A stretch of 64,000 bases of DNA from NCBI GenBank assembly GCA_948567375.1, contig OX419761.1, positions 40,834,243 to 40,898,242 on the forward strand, read 5' to 3'. The DNA is from Lunularia cruciata (lineage: Eukaryota > Streptophyta > Marchantiopsida > Lunulariales > Lunulariaceae). The first letter of the stretch is position 1, and each line of letters begins with the position of its first letter. Under the pieces are notes generated by a model. That model was not told the origin of the DNA. It made no database searches and was given only the letters and a program-made list of their open reading frames with translations. A program made the position numbers and the translations under genes. Below, in pieces: positions 31,334 to 43,637 of this stretch.

Positions 31334-32107
31334 GAGCACTCTCCCTTCTCGTACTTGCTCTCAACCACATCTACGGATGCTATCTCCTTACCTTTGTTTG
31401 GATTAGGAGCCCTTTGGTTTTCACTTACTCCCTCTTTTCCTCGATTGGCTCCCTCATAACCCCTTCCTCCATGGTAAGTAGAATTTGGGAAATTTCTTTG
31501 GATATGGCCTCTTCCTCTACAACCAAAACAATTTTTATTATTGAAATTGTTGGCTGGTTGGCCTCGTCTATATGGATAGTTTCCATAACTCCTAGGCCCT
31601 CTCCCTACATTGCGATCCACCTCTCTCTTCTTTCATAGTTGCACCACATTGATCTTGAGATCTACAAGTTGTTCTGTGATGGTCTGAAATGGATCCTTTG
31701 GTAGAGGTGCAAGAACAGGAGCAACTACTACTTGTGGTGCAACCTTTGTCACCAAAGTATTAGAAGTTCCACCATACTTGTAACCTTGAGGAGGACGCAC
31801 AACCTTCACCACCAAATCACTCTCATCTCCTTCCAAACTCTACTCCATATAAATTGTGATCTTGATAGCTTCAACCTTGGAAGAAGGTTTCTCATATCTC
31901 ACCTTGCTTCTTATTTGAGTCTCAAACCTCCAATAATATTCTTGGTGAGCATAGCTCTTATGCCAATCATAGTAGTCTGTCTCCACATCATCCCCACTCT
32001 TCCTCAACATTATACAAAATCTGGACTCTAACTTTTCCACTCTTTCCACATAGACTTTTACTTTCTCTCCATCTCCTTGCTTGAGAAAAGTAACCTCACT
32101 CATCAAT
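31334..32107 (-). pseudogene. A2 gag, C-terminal two thirds
   Basis: Readable as KCNFGC-type nucleocapsid: NKNCFGCRGRGHIQRNFPN, where the last Cys of the knuckle is Phe (31291-31620). Upstream pieces are DLVVKVVRPPQGYKYGGTSN and SEVTFLKQGDGEKVKVYVER. Stops and frameshifts disrupt it. It is cut by G3 at 32108, with the N-terminus beyond 33973. Confidence 0.87.
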
Positions 32108-33972
32108 TGTGACAACTTGGAAAATATCACTTTTGCGGTAATCAAGTACGTAAAGTTTGTTCTTGCAAAGATATTGGTCAGAAATTTCCAAATACAAAGT
32201 CAAAAGTCACCATGTAGTTCTTATTGGTTGCGTCTTTAATCTCTCAAGTAGAAACCACACCCAAAAGAGAGTAACAAGCACTAACTCACAATCTTGTCAC
32301 AAATTCACACTCCTTAATCACAACTCCATCAAATCTTTCAAAACAATCTTGATTGTGATGATTCAAGCTCTCCCAAAAACTGCACTTCATTGCAAAAAAA
32401 CCTTGCCTTAGAATTGTGTTCTACCCCTCCACTAAAGGCACAACTTCCTCGATCAAAGTTGCTTCACATCAACTCTATGCTGCACTCACAAACACAAAAT
32501 ACTATGAACACTACAATTCCTCTCAGATTTGTCAAGGCATTGCTCCAATTGCACTTCCAATTGCACTTCCAACAAGCACATTGATTTGCACTTCAAATTT
32601 CTCCACACACTCACAAACCCACACACAATGTTGATACTTGGAATCAAGCTCAAGCGATGAGCACTGCTTCACAACACTTTACTTTATCTATTCTCAAAAA
32701 TAATGAGCACTAAACAACAGTTTCTTGTGAATGCCATTCTCAAATAGTGAAGCAAATGACAATTACTAACAAAAATACCATTCTACAACAACTTTACAAA
32801 CCTACAGATCCGAATTGACAATGCAACTCTTCATATCTGCCTCTTCAAATCTCAAAACTATTTCTACTCCGATCTGATGTCAATCCTTGTTATTGGCTTT
32901 CAAACCCAATGATCTTCCTACTACTTCTCCTTCTTCTAGTATATATAATTCTACTAAATCCTTCACTATTTCTACTACTTCTTCACTAGAACTACAATTG
33001 AGGTCATGGGTAATCCATCTACTTCTTATCTCCCGACCCACTCTTCTCTAATATCTCTAATGACAAGTCCCAAGACACTTGAATTCCTACTTTTGCAACA
33101 TTGGACTTTGCTACTATCAATTCTTTTGTTAATTTTACTATATCCTCATCAAGAATTGTAATTGAAAGCATGGGTACATTATCTACACCTTCAATTTGTA
33201 ACCCAATGTCCCCTAATCACTCATGTAATTAACTAAAGACCCTTATTATCTTATCTGCACTTTGGGTTCATTCACTACTACTATTTCTCTTTTAATTATA
33301 TCATATCTTCAATCAAAATTGAAATTGAAGTCATGTGTCTCCTAAATATCTTCTATCCCTACTCTAACTATTTAGATGCTTCAAATATTTGACCCGAAGA
33401 CTCTTACATCCGATGTTTGACTACCTCAGATTGAATCACATTTGTCTTGAGGCAAAGTCTTTAGACCCAAAGTCATGTAAACCCAAAGTCCAAAATCATA
33501 TAGACCCAAAGACACCAACCTGAAGACACTAAACTACTTTATACATCTACTCCCAAAATTTCAAATGCTTGTAACTTTTGCTATAGACCTCCAAAGTTTG
33601 CGATTTTGGTAGCAATAGGAAGCTCCTGACAAGACACTTTGAAAAAAATATATCACGCATGATTTGGACCTTTTGTCATTGAGATACAGCCCCTGTAAGA
33701 ATCTTGACCTGTAACCTTCATTCTGATACAAAGTATCCTCTTCCTGCATCTGACCTCCTTCTTCTTCTTCTTCTTCTTCCTCCTCTGATACAAAGTAAGC
33801 TTCTTTGGGTTTGATCCAATCCGAGTCCTTCTTCCTCCAATAGGAAATCAACTTCCTCAAGCTTGATCAAACACATGTTTCCACACATTTCTTCTCCATT
33901 TGGTATCAATTTGGTTTCAACAAGGCACTTCTTCTTCAAAACTTGTCCAAAATGAAAAATGTGGGTACCACA
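32108..33972 (-). mobile_element. G3: short-form giant solo LTR (1.87 kb), 5-bp target duplication TCAAT
   Basis: On the minus strand it runs TGTGGTACCCACATTTTTCA to ...TTGTCACA. TCAAT flanks it at 32103-32107 and 33973-33977, and A1 is continuous at this site. The sequence matches G4 and G5 throughout and G1/G2 only at the extreme ends and the last ~700 bp. A (CTT)n microsatellite at about 33757-33783 yields the poly-Glu frames seen on the minus strand, which I do not treat as genes. Confidence 0.87.
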
Positions 33973-34233
33973 TCAATCTCTCATAACTCTCATTTCTCAA
34001 TGAGTATTGAAGTCCAACTCTCCCAAGACTCTTCTTGTCTATCTCTCCTCTCTCTCTTTTGGTATGCCGACTCATACTATGTAAGTGCTACATCCTCAAA
34101 GAAATCTGGTAATAATGAGGCCCACTCATTCTTCCTCCTCTTATTGTTTCCTCAAGCTCACTTGAAATCTCTCACAAAGGTCTCCAGATCTTCTCCATCC
34201 TTGCCAAAGAAAATAGGAAATTTTGCCATCTTA
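33973..34233 (-). pseudogene. A2 gag N-terminus
   Basis: MAKFPIFFGKDGEDLETFVR begins at 34233 and continues NEWASLLPDFFEDVALTWYE, matching the A1 gag start, with stops. It joins 32107 after removal of G3. Confidence 0.85.
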
Positions 34234-34514
34234 ACCCCTCACTATCTTTCTTTTCTCTTGATTTTTCTTTTTTTCTTTTCTTTTCTCTCACTCTATAACT
34301 AATAGAGTATGTATATGACTCACACTATTTGAGAGTTATCCACCTGAGGGAACACAAAAGGTTCATGTTGCTCCAAGATTTCTATAGCAACATCAAATGC
34401 TAGAGTGCATATTAACCAAACACTCATGGATAGTTTATTCATAAGTTGAAAGATTATCTCCATCACTAATCTTGAGAACAAGCGGATGAAGGTGATAATA
34501 TTTCTATAGCTGTA

Positions 34515-34913
34515 CTAAGACTCTCTCCAAGATTCTTCACCAAATTTTCCAAAAGTTTTTACTCCACTACACTCATGTCCTTTTGGAAGTCCTTCTACTT
34601 CACAAACCTCACACAACTTCTTGGTTTTAGATCTTCTCCCTCCCAATCTTGGTGAAAAAGGTCCAACATGCAAACCCAAGTTAGTAAATGCTCTTCTTTC
34701 CCTCAATCTCTTGCTCTGAAAGGTCAATGGACATGAAATTGCCTTATGTTCCTTCTCTCCACATAGAAAGCAGTTAGACTCACTCTTTGTTCCAAGTGGT
34801 GTAGGTTTTTGGATCTTCTCAATACTCTCTTCAAATTCTATTCTAAACTCTCTTTTCCTCAAATCCACCCCTAAAATTACCTCAAACCCTTGGGGAACCT
34901 TACATAGTCTCAA
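34515..34913 (-). pseudogene. A2 copy of the zinc-knuckle leader ORF
   Basis: This 132-codon frame matches the A1 leader ORF from LCKVPQGFEVILGVDLRKRE through CFLCGEKEHKAISC, with all four zinc ligands kept, to CEVCEVEGLPKGHEC. A frameshift alters the last residues. Its persistence in a decayed copy supports a genuine ancestral gene. Flanking leader sequence 34234-34514 and 34914-35757 shows no other coding signal. Confidence 0.6.
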
Positions 34914-35777
34914 TTTCTACCCTTGATGTTCCCAAGATGAATCTAAACACTTAAACATGCTTTTTGTTGCTTTCAAACTCCTCATGCATGAGATCTAAAC
35001 TTCACAAAATTAACCCTTCCTCATAATATCACTCAACTCTCTCAATTGGTATATCATAGTCCTCTAAAATTTTGCACACTTGATCAAAACTCCAGGGTGT
35101 TCCTTCCTAAAAATGTTTTCATTGAGCCATTTAGCCTAAACACCATTCTATTCAACACACATATTTCAGAGTTGGCCTAAAAACCAACCCCCTCACTTTA
35201 AAAACTCATAACTCTTTGTGCAAAAATAATCTCTCTCTAAATTTTGACTCAACATGTAGGATACAATGTTCTTAATTTTATTGGAAATTTTCAGGATAAT
35301 CCATTGAGAATTGAAGAAATGGTAGACTTTGTACAATTTTCCAAATAGCATATAGTTGCGGGAGCAGTTTACCCTATCAACTTTCAAAGATTCTAGCCTA
35401 GTGCACAAAGTAACTCTCACAATAATGTCAAGTGTGTTTACTGAAGGATAACGCAAGCTATCATGTGTAAAAATTTCAAGTCCAGATCCAAAACTTGAGA
35501 TTTTGCCCTAAATCACCTTAATCCCCAAAATCCGCAAGCCACCTCACACAATCTCTCCAAATCCTCTCAAGTATACAAGATGTAAAAAATCACCTCAAAG
35601 ACATCATAATGAAATACAGGGTATATAAGTGGTCCAAGTTCTCTAACATAAGTTCAGCACTCTGCTCCTCTAAAGTTTTCTCCAAGTGTGCTCTCATAGC
35701 CTCCTTCTGTCTAATATATAATTGTTCACAGAATATTATTATGCCTTCTAGAGAGATCTTGATAACAGAACCAAAAA

Positions 35778-36468
35778 TGTGAGCTGGCCTATCCCTCATT
35801 CAGGATGAACATATGATGACTATTATGGTAGTGCACCATGGAGTAAGAAGGAAGGAATCCCAACTCCATCATACTCCTCCAAGGCTAACACTCCAAGACT
35901 CAAGACATTGTTCACTAGAGAACTCAATGAGAGAGAGATAGTTGCAAATGAAAGGATGATGAGTACCTTCTCACCCCTAGTTTATTTACTTGTGAAATAG
36001 TTACGCACCAAAGTTACTAATTATTGGAGTAACTCAAGTTACTAAACTAAAAGTCAAATAAAGTCAAAAAGTATAAAGGAATATACATCCACATAGGCAT
36101 ATTCCACTAAGCATGTGATCTTATCTTGACCCAACCACTAAGTCAAGGATTCCTTCACATGGGCTATCCTTGGACTATAGAAGAATACAAAACAAAAAGG
36201 CTTGCGGGCCCAAGAGTTCTCAACTTTTTCCTCAAAGACAAACACTTAGGAATAATACCAATTCAATACCTTAGAATCCAAGGTAGTAGTTCTCATCTTT
36301 TCCACGTCCTCTAAAGTAAGGTCCCCTCTATCTAAGCAATAACTAACTTTAGCTAATCACAACTAATGTACAATCATTGTTTATCTATATACAAATAATA
36401 TCTCTCAAGTATTTGTAGTACCAGGCTAAATATCATAGTACCACACACATGCACAAATGGGTGTTATA
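35778..36468 (-). repeat. A2 5' LTR (691 bp)
   Basis: Plus-strand ends TGTGAGCTGG...GTGTTATA (last CA mutated to TA). A decayed primer site lies to its left. It is somewhat diverged from 20502-21192, its nominal partner. Confidence 0.88.
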
Positions 36469-36472
36469 GAGC

Positions 36473-36852
36473 GGAGTGCAGGGTTGATGCAAAGCAATTT
36501 CAATCAAGGAAGTTATGTCTTTAGTGGAGGGGTGGAACACAATTTTGAGGTGAAGTCATTTTATAGTGAAGTAGCCTTCTTCAAGAAAATCTGAATCATC
36601 ACAATCAAGATTTGTTTGGACAAAATTTAATGGAGTTGTGATTAAGAGAGTGTTAATTTGTGACAAGATTGCCAACCAGTGCTTATTACTCTCTTTTGGG
36701 TGTGGCTTCTACTTGAGAGATTAAAGACACAACCAAGAATAACTAATTATTATTGTTTGACTTTGTATTTGACCATTTCTGACTTGTATCTCTATGGAAA
36801 CAAACTTTTACTTATTGATTATCACCAAAGTGATATTTTCCAAGTTGTCATA
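36473..36852 (+). mobile_element. G6: 3' fragment of a G-type LTR
   Basis: It matches the last ~380 bp of G4/G5, from GAGTGCAGGG to the terminal TTGTCATA (a decayed TTGTCACA). Its 5' part was cut off by A2. It shows that A2 landed in, or recombined next to, an older G unit. Confidence 0.78.
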
Positions 36853-38170
36853 GAGGCAGACAATGTCCGTAAGCTTTGGCTAAATTTTGAGCAAAGAGAA
36901 GAAATTCTCCAATAGTAGTGGTCATTTTGAGCTCAAGAGGTGAAAGCAGGACCAATTGTGTGCAAGTTGAGCTTAGAAGTGAAATTGAAGATGGAATTGG
37001 GAACCCATCCCTATGAATTACAAATTTGGAGAATCTTGTTAGTCCAATTTGGCTCAAATGAAGATTTAGTGGAGGATTTGACCAACTTTAGGGATTTATG
37101 TCAGATTTTTGCTAAATTTTATGTCAAATTTTGGCTAGATTTGGAGGAGTTTCACCAGATTTAAAGAGGATTTGAAGTGGCAGATTTTAGCTCAAGTTGG
37201 AGGAGCTTGGCCAGATTTGGAGGAGTTTTGGCAAATTTGGAGTGGGTTCAAAGTGGCAAGAAGAAAGGCTTTATTTGGCTTTGAGGCATAGGGCTATGGG
37301 CTTTGAGAGGTTATGAAGGCCTAAAAGGGCCACCAAGCCAGTTTGCTAGTGTGAGGTTATCTAGTTTAGAGTAGATTTTGGTCATTATTTTGTAAAATCT
37401 ACCCACCCTATTAGGTTGTGCGCAATAGGGTTTGACTCTTAGATCTTTGGTTCCTAGACATGTGTCATAACTAACTAGTCCACCCTCACTTGTTGTCCTA
37501 ATGATTGTTCCACTATTATCTATACACTCGTAGCTTTGGCTAGGAAAGACAATTTGATCCCATTCTTGGTGATCCTCATAGCTTAGGAAGTAGATAGCTC
37601 ATATTATATCAAATGCCAAATGGTGGTAAAGTCAGTCCAATGTTGATTTATGAGATGGAGGGTTTTCATTTAGACTTTTGGTGATTGGACCTCGTCTATT
37701 CTCTACTTCCTATTTGTGTACCATGTTTGTGTGAGGTGCCCTGAATTTAGAGCATTGATGCTCTAGTGTGCTCTCAATAGTGAGGACTAGAGTGACGATC
37801 AATTAGACTACTTATGCTTCTCTTTTATGAGACAAGAAGTGATGACCTGCAGATTGTGAAAGTGTGTGTTGTGATGGCAAATTACAAGTTGCAGTTTCTC
37901 CTAGTGTAGTTGTTGTAGTTAGAGCTACATTAGTGGGTGACGTTTGGTTGGTATGTTGGCATTTGGTGGGTTCTTGCGGTGGTTCTGATTGCGGGTTGTA
38001 GTTTTTGGTTACTTTGTCACGATGGAGTTCTTTGTGGATTCCAAAGGAGATAGTGTTGCAATACACAATGGGTTTACTTGGATGGTGCTTGATGTTAGCT
38101 TATATCTCAGGTCTTGATGAGAGAGGAGATTGAATCTGAGTTGGAGTTTGACGTAGGAGCTGATTCAGTT
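36853..38170. other. unassigned 1.3-kb segment
   Basis: It lies between the G6 fragment and recognisable B2 gag. I find no long ORF or LTR border. 37060-37260 has irregular repeats of TTTGGAGGAGTTT-like phrases. 37400-38170 could be the 5' leader of B2, but has no B LTR start and no clear primer site. Confidence 0.4.
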
Positions 38171-38229
38171 GAGAGTGCACTTTATGTGTCTACATTGTTG
38201 TTGTGGGACATGGACAAGATTTATGGGGC

Positions 38230-40203
38230 CTCCAAAAGCCTCGGCAATACTCAAGTATAGTGGATGCTATTGAGTTGGATGACTTCATCCAAGAGTTTGA
38301 TAGTTGGTCTAATCTACAGTAAATGCAGAACCCAACATTGTTCACACCCTTCATGGCATGGGAAGGTTTGTTTCATCACTTGGAGGGTCCGCCAATGCAT
38401 GATTACCATGAGTTCAAGAGAGCTCACTTGGAGGAGATTGAGCTATGGAGACAATATTTGTCTCAGAATTATGTCTCTATCACTTTAGGCTTGGTTCCTA
38501 GGGGTAGATTGGTTGTACCTACAACTTCTAGCTCTAGTAGCATTGGTGGATCTCTTGGAGATGGTGCTACTACAAGTGGAGGTACTTTTATAGGAGGTGG
38601 TTTAGTACTAGGGTTTAACCCCATGGTGGATTTCTTCTAATGTTTATGGGAAAACTACTAGAGAAAGGGAGTGCAGAATAACAAGTTAAGTAGCTTGAAG
38701 GAGTTCTAGTTGAAGGTTGGAGAGAGCCTACATGAGGCATACACTTACATGAGATGGCTGATCACTTTAATTGAATGAGTTATTGAGGCCCAAGCAATCT
38801 AGTTTTGGTATGGGATTCTAGATAAGGAGTTGCAACATAGAGTCGGTGATGCTATGTTGTTACAAGTTGTTATAGCTAGACCCTTACCTTCATTTTGGGT
38901 CAGCAACAACCAATGAGTGGTGGTGTTGTTTGTTGGATTTGTGGTAGACCTCACCATATAAGAGAGTGCACTTAGGGAAGCGGACTTGATACTTTAGGTG
39001 CATCACAACCAACATAGAGATAACGTAAGCATTACCCCAAATTTGGTCACACTAGTGACCGCAACATTGACCTACACCCGGAGTTACAAAGTGGTAGAGC
39101 TATTGTGGCAGGTGGTAGATGAGCTCCAAGTCATGGAAGACAATGTGGTAGAGTATCCACACCTAGTAAGGGTGTAGTACCTACCGTTACTTTTGATACA
39201 TCCATGGCTACTCGGATTGAGTGGTTGGAGCAAAGATTGGCTAGCATGGCAATAGCTCAAAGGAGATCATATTTGAGTGTTGAGGCTTCCACCTCATTTG
39301 TGGTTGATAATGACATCTTAGACTCATGTGCAGAGCAGCACAAGTGGATGCATCTGCTGTAGTGACTAGGAGTGCAATATGTGCTCCAGAGCCTAGAGGA
39401 GCATCAATGGAGTTGGATCCATAGAGAGGAGGGGCTAGTAAATAGGTCAGATTTCCCCAATCTTTTATACTCTTTGAGGCACTATAGACAAAATCCATGG
39501 CTCTTAGATGTCCTAGTGCAGGTGTGGTAGGTGGTGATGGGGTGCATGATGAACTACCTACAAGTCAGCCACTTGCTACTACACAGAGTAAGTCTAGCAT
39601 GATGTTGGGGGCGGCTCAATTGATTATACGCTTTCCATTATTCTTAACCAATCACATGTTTACCTTAGGAGTTGACCCAACCCTAGTGTTCCGGTTGGTT
39701 GCCATGCTTTGTGAGAGTAGGGATGATGTGGTCCCTACTACTAGAGTACAAGTGGTTGATAGTGTAGCTAACTTGGTTGAGGAGCATGGGATCTGCTTAG
39801 TGACCAGTGGTTTATGCTAGGCAATAGTGGCTAGATTAAAGAGTTACCAACTAGACTGACATTTGCGTGAGCTTAGTTTACACCTCAGGTTGTCCTATTG
39901 GATAACTAGAGGGGGAGTTTCATTTGGTAGGCCCTTCAAGGAAGGTCTATACACCACAAAGGTCTTACTAGACTTTGGTGCACAGCCCTTATGTTGGGGA
40001 AGGCTGTAGTTGTGGATCTGGAGTTATAGAAAACTAATGTGGAGAGGTGTTCATTTCAAATCCAGATATCTCTAGGGGTGGTTCTACACAATACATCACA
40101 TGTGGAGAGCTTGTTATTTAAATTCAGCCCAATCATCCAACCAATATCTTTGTGGTGAGAAATAAGGCCATTGTGACCATAGTTAACTTATATGATGTGT
40201 TAG
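38230..40203 (+). pseudogene. B2 gag and protease (decayed)
   Basis: The N-terminal gag frame reads VDAIELDDFIQEFDSWSNLQ, stop, MQNPTLFTPFMAWEGLFHHL, then HLEEIELWRQYLSQNYVSIT and a Ser/Gly-rich linker (38323-38640). The zinc-knuckle region around 38930-39050 is readable only in pieces. A conserved spacer frame (39497-39820) and the protease remnant (LMLGKAVVVD near 39990) follow. The reading is cut by G4 at 40204. Confidence 0.78.
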
Positions 40204-42142
40204 TGTGGTACCTACATTTTTCATTTTGGACGAGTTTTGAAGAAGAAGTGCCTTGCTGAAACCAAATTGAAACCAAATGGAGAAGAAATGAGTGGAAACT
40301 TGTGTTTTGATCAGACTTTAGGAAGTCAATTTTATGTAAGAGGAAGAATGACTCAGACTGGACAATTTTATGTAAGAGGAAGAATGACTCAGACTGGATC
40401 AAACTTGAAGAAGCTTACTTCGTGTCAGAGGAGGGAAAAACTCGGATCAGATTTCGAAAGAGAAATAGAAGTGGTAGGTCAGGATTCTTGCGGGGACCAT
40501 ATCTCAGTGACCACAACTCCAAATCAAGCGTGTTATATTTCGTTGGAAGCGCCTTGTTCAGGGCTTTCCATTGCCACCAAAATCGCAAAGTTTGGAGGTT
40601 TGTAGAAGAAGTTACAAGTATTTGAAGTTTCTGGAGTAAGTGTACTTCGGGTCAAAGTGTCTTCGGGTCAATGTGACTTTGGATTTTGTACTTCGTACTT
40701 TGGGTTTACATGACTTTGGATCATAAGACTTCACCTCAAGATGAAAATGACTAAATCAGAGGTAGCCGGACCTTGGAGTGAAGTGAAGATGTTTTTGGGA
40801 GTTTTGCCAAAGGGATCCGAGGAAGTTAGAGTAGAGAAAGAAGATAGTTAGGATACACATGACTTCAATTTGAGTTCTAATTGAAGATGGAACCTGAATT
40901 GAAGGAGAAGTAGTAGTACTGAATAAACCCGAAGTGCAGAATTAGACTGTAAGTGTCTTCGGGTTAGTAACATGAGTGATTAGGGGAAAGTGTGTTACAA
41001 ATTGAAGGTGTAGATAGTGTATCCATGCTTTCAATTACAATTCTTGATGATGACATAATAAAATTAGTAAAGGAATTGATAGTACTTAGACCCGAGGTAA
41101 GAGAGATAGAAGTGCATGTGTCTTCGGATTTGACATTTGACACTTTAGAGAAGAGTGGGTCGGGAGATAAAGATTTAGAAGGCTTAACTATGATAGGAAT
41201 TTAGGAATTTCATATTAGGAAGGAGAAATGTTAGAATTAGTGGAGGAATTAGGAGTTGTGAAACCCGAGGACAGAATAGTAGGAAGTAAGATTACTTCGG
41301 GTTCAGGGTTGAAAGCCGAGGAAGAAGAAGACATCGGATTGGAGTAGTAACCGATTTGAGATTTGAAGGGGCAGATATGAAAGGTTGCATTGTCATTTCG
41401 GATCTGCAGGTTAGAACAGTTGTTGTAGAAACAATATAGTTGTTAGAACTATCGATTGCTTCACTATTTAAGAGTGGCATTCGCATGAAATTGTTGTTCA
41501 GTGCTCATTATTTTTGAGAATAGATAAAGCGAAGTGCTGTGAAGTAGTGCTCGTTGCTTGAGCTTGATTCCGAGTATCAACTTTGTAATTGTGTTTGTGA
41601 GTGTTTGGAGAAATTCGAAGTGCAAGTCAGAGTGCTTGTTGGATGTTGGATTCCACAGCCTTGATCTTCATTCTGTGTGTTTGATCCTGAGTGAAGTGCA
41701 ATCGAAGCAATGCCTTGACAGATCTAAGAGGAATTGTAGTGTTGGTAGTATTCTGCATTTGTGAGTGCAGGGCGAAGTTGATGTGAAGCAATTTCGATCG
41801 AGGAAGTTGTGCCTTCAGTGGAGGGGTGGAACCCAATTTTGAGGCGAAGTCGTTTTGCAATGAAGTGCCGTTTTTGGGAGAGCCTGAATCATCACAATCA
41901 AGATTGTTTGGAAAAATTTGATGGAGTTGTGATTAAGGAGTGTGAATTTGTGACAAGATTGCGAGTCAATGCTTGTTACTCTCTTCTGGGTGTGGTTTCT
42001 ACCTGAGAGATTAAAGACGCAACCAAGAAGAACTACATGTTACTGATTGACTTTGTATTTGGACATTTTTGACTCGTATCTCTGCGGGAACGAACTTTAC
42101 TTACCCGATTACCGCAAAAGTGATATTTGCCGGGTTGTCACA
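40204..42142 (+). mobile_element. G4: short-form giant solo LTR (1.94 kb), 5-bp target duplication GTTAG
   Basis: Ends TGTGGTACC...GGTTGTCACA with GTTAG at 40199-40203 and 42143-42147. It interrupts the B2 protease spacer, which is continuous in B1. A TATTTAAG motif is at 41465-41472, about 670 bp from the 3' end. Readings at 40992-41204 (VSSDLTFDTLEKSGSGDKDL) match the C-terminal part of the long-form ORF. Confidence 0.88.
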
Positions 42143-42183
42143 GTTAGTTAGGGGAGTAGTGTTATACCCCATGGGTTTTAGTA

Positions 42184-42483
42184 TTGATTATTGGTGGGGA
42201 GATAATCTCCTATAGACCAAGTTGGCAGTTAGGTGAAGGACGAGTATGTCGCCTACCAGTATGCTTCAGTAGTGGCAGTCTTGGCTCATTACATTCTAGG
42301 ACCATGGCAAAATCAATTTCAACTTTCAATGGTTCTATTACTTGGCTTGGTGATTTATTGGAGTGGAATGCCCATGCAGAAGATACTCCATTACCAAAGG
42401 AGATCACTTGGATGTGGAGTACAAGTGGGATTGTTTCATCTTCCTTGGATGTTCCATTGTGGAGTTTAGAGGAGACATTGTAG
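42184..42483 (+). pseudogene. B2 protease-DNMT spacer
   Basis: A 99-codon frame (SYRPSWQLGEGRVCRLPVCF, ITWLGDLLEWNAHAEDTPLP) is the same spacer seen in B3 at 60960-61240. It has no recognised domain but is colinear in all three B copies, so it belongs to the polyprotein. Confidence 0.7.
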
Positions 42484-42516
42484 TAGCATGCAAATTGGTT
42501 GGTGCAACAAGCTTGG

Positions 42517-42941
42517 TGTAACAATATGGAGTTTAGCAATGAAGTTAGTAGGGCTAACAAAGTAGCAAATAAGACAAATTATCCTTGAATATTCCAGAAG
42601 TATCTAGGAAGCTTCTTGGGAGCTTCCCGGCTAGCTTAGCTTGCACCTCAAGTAAGTATCTTCTAGAAGGAAGCTTCTAGAAGCTTCTAACTAGCTTAGC
42701 TTGCATGCCAAGTAGACAGCTTTTAGAAGGAAGCTTCTTGAGAAGCTTGTTGGTTAACTTGGCTTGCACTCTAAGAAAGCGGCTCAAGGAAGCTTCTTGA
42801 GAAGCTTCTCAAAGGCCTTGTATGCTACCTATAAATACCAAAGCCAAAGCTCATGCTAGGCATTTGGAATTTTCCCTCATTCCAGCGTCCCAATGTGGGC
42901 TTCCATTCTCCTATTTCTCTCCTTGGTCTTGGTCTTTTACA
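42517..42941 (+). repeat. solo C-family LTR (425 bp), 5-bp target duplication CTTGG
   Basis: TGTAACAATATGG...GGTCTTTTACA, flanked by CTTGG at 42512-42516 and 42942-42946. It splits the B2 polyprotein exactly where B1 and B3 are continuous. It contains GAA/TTC arrays (about 42655-42815) and TATAAATA at 42830-42837, matching the C2 LTR. Confidence 0.92.
42655..42815 (+). promoter_or_regulatory. heat-shock-element-like array in the solo C LTR
   Basis: Repeats such as TTCTAGAA, GAAGCTTCTAGAAGCTTC and AAGCTTCTTGAGAAGCTT alternate GAA and TTC blocks at 2-base spacing, the layout bound by heat-shock factors. They lie 20-170 bp upstream of TATAAATA. Function is inferred from the pattern only. Confidence 0.5.
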
Positions 42942-42946
42942 CTTGG

Positions 42947-43637
42947 AGTGGAGCCTTTGTACCACCAAGAGACCAATGTAAGGATGAGCCTCTAGAGTTG
43001 ATTACCTTGACACCTCTAGATACCACACTCATTGCTTGCTAATATCCAATAGAGGGAGTATGTATATTGGAGTTGTTTGGTGGGATTAGTATTAGACTAG
43101 TTGTGGTACTATAGGTGGGTATACGAGTATGGAGGTACTTGTATGTGGAAAGAGATGAGACTACTAGGTGAGTCTCTCTACATCATATGGCACACTTGGC
43201 CTATTGGTATCTTGAGTTATTACCGATGTAAGTAGTCAAGGGTTACCAAAAGCTCCTACTAGTAGACATTTCCTTACGAGGGGCACAAGATTTGGAGAGA
43301 CATCATCCCATTCATTTGGTGATTTTTGGATGGCCATGTTAGGGACATACACATGCAAGCTGAAGTTTGGGTCTTCAAAATCTCCATTTTGGTGTGTTTT
43401 GGGAGATGTTACAAATACTACAAAATCTCTAGGTTCATTAGTCCATTTCTCTAGCTTACATTTTGGAGAACATCCCTTTGATAAGTGATTCTTGCACCCC
43501 GGTGGTGGTGAGTACACATTAAGTCCATTCTTGGATAGAACCTATTGTGTTGTTAGATGCAGCTAGAGTGGGATTACGGGCTCATCATTTTTGTCTTTGG
43601 TAGACGAGCCTCTTACTTAGAGAGGTTCTACAACGTG
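42947..43637 (+). pseudogene. B2 DNMT domain, N-terminal part
   Basis: Readable in one frame with few stops: ILELFGGISIRLVVVL (motif I, near 43065), YLYVERDETTR, VKGYQKLLLVDISLRGAQDL, then FGWPC-GHTH near 43325-43345 (motif IV with the catalytic Cys, Gln codon now a stop). It continues past GLQNLHFGVFWEML, with CAA where B1 and B3 have TAG, then a remnant of ENVPLM near 43470 and VLLDAARVG near 43550. It is interrupted by G5 at 43638. Confidence 0.82.

Larger units (their letters stand above)
21193..36468 (-). mobile_element. Ty3/gypsy family A, copy A2 (with four nested insertions)
   Basis: This is a complete but dead A element on the minus strand, bounded by LTRs 20502-21192 (3') and 35778-36468 (5'). 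The body is split by H (21527-23696), G2 (24330-27798), a solo A LTR (30655-31333) and G3 (32108-33972). Removing them leaves the order leader, gag, protease, RT, RNase H, integrase and polypurine tract seen in A1. Its right flank is a G fragment (36473-36852). Confidence 0.9.

Noticed and set aside
33561-33939. Poly-Glu frames on the minus strand of G3
   Set aside because: They are produced by a (CTT)n microsatellite and are not conserved in G4 or G5.
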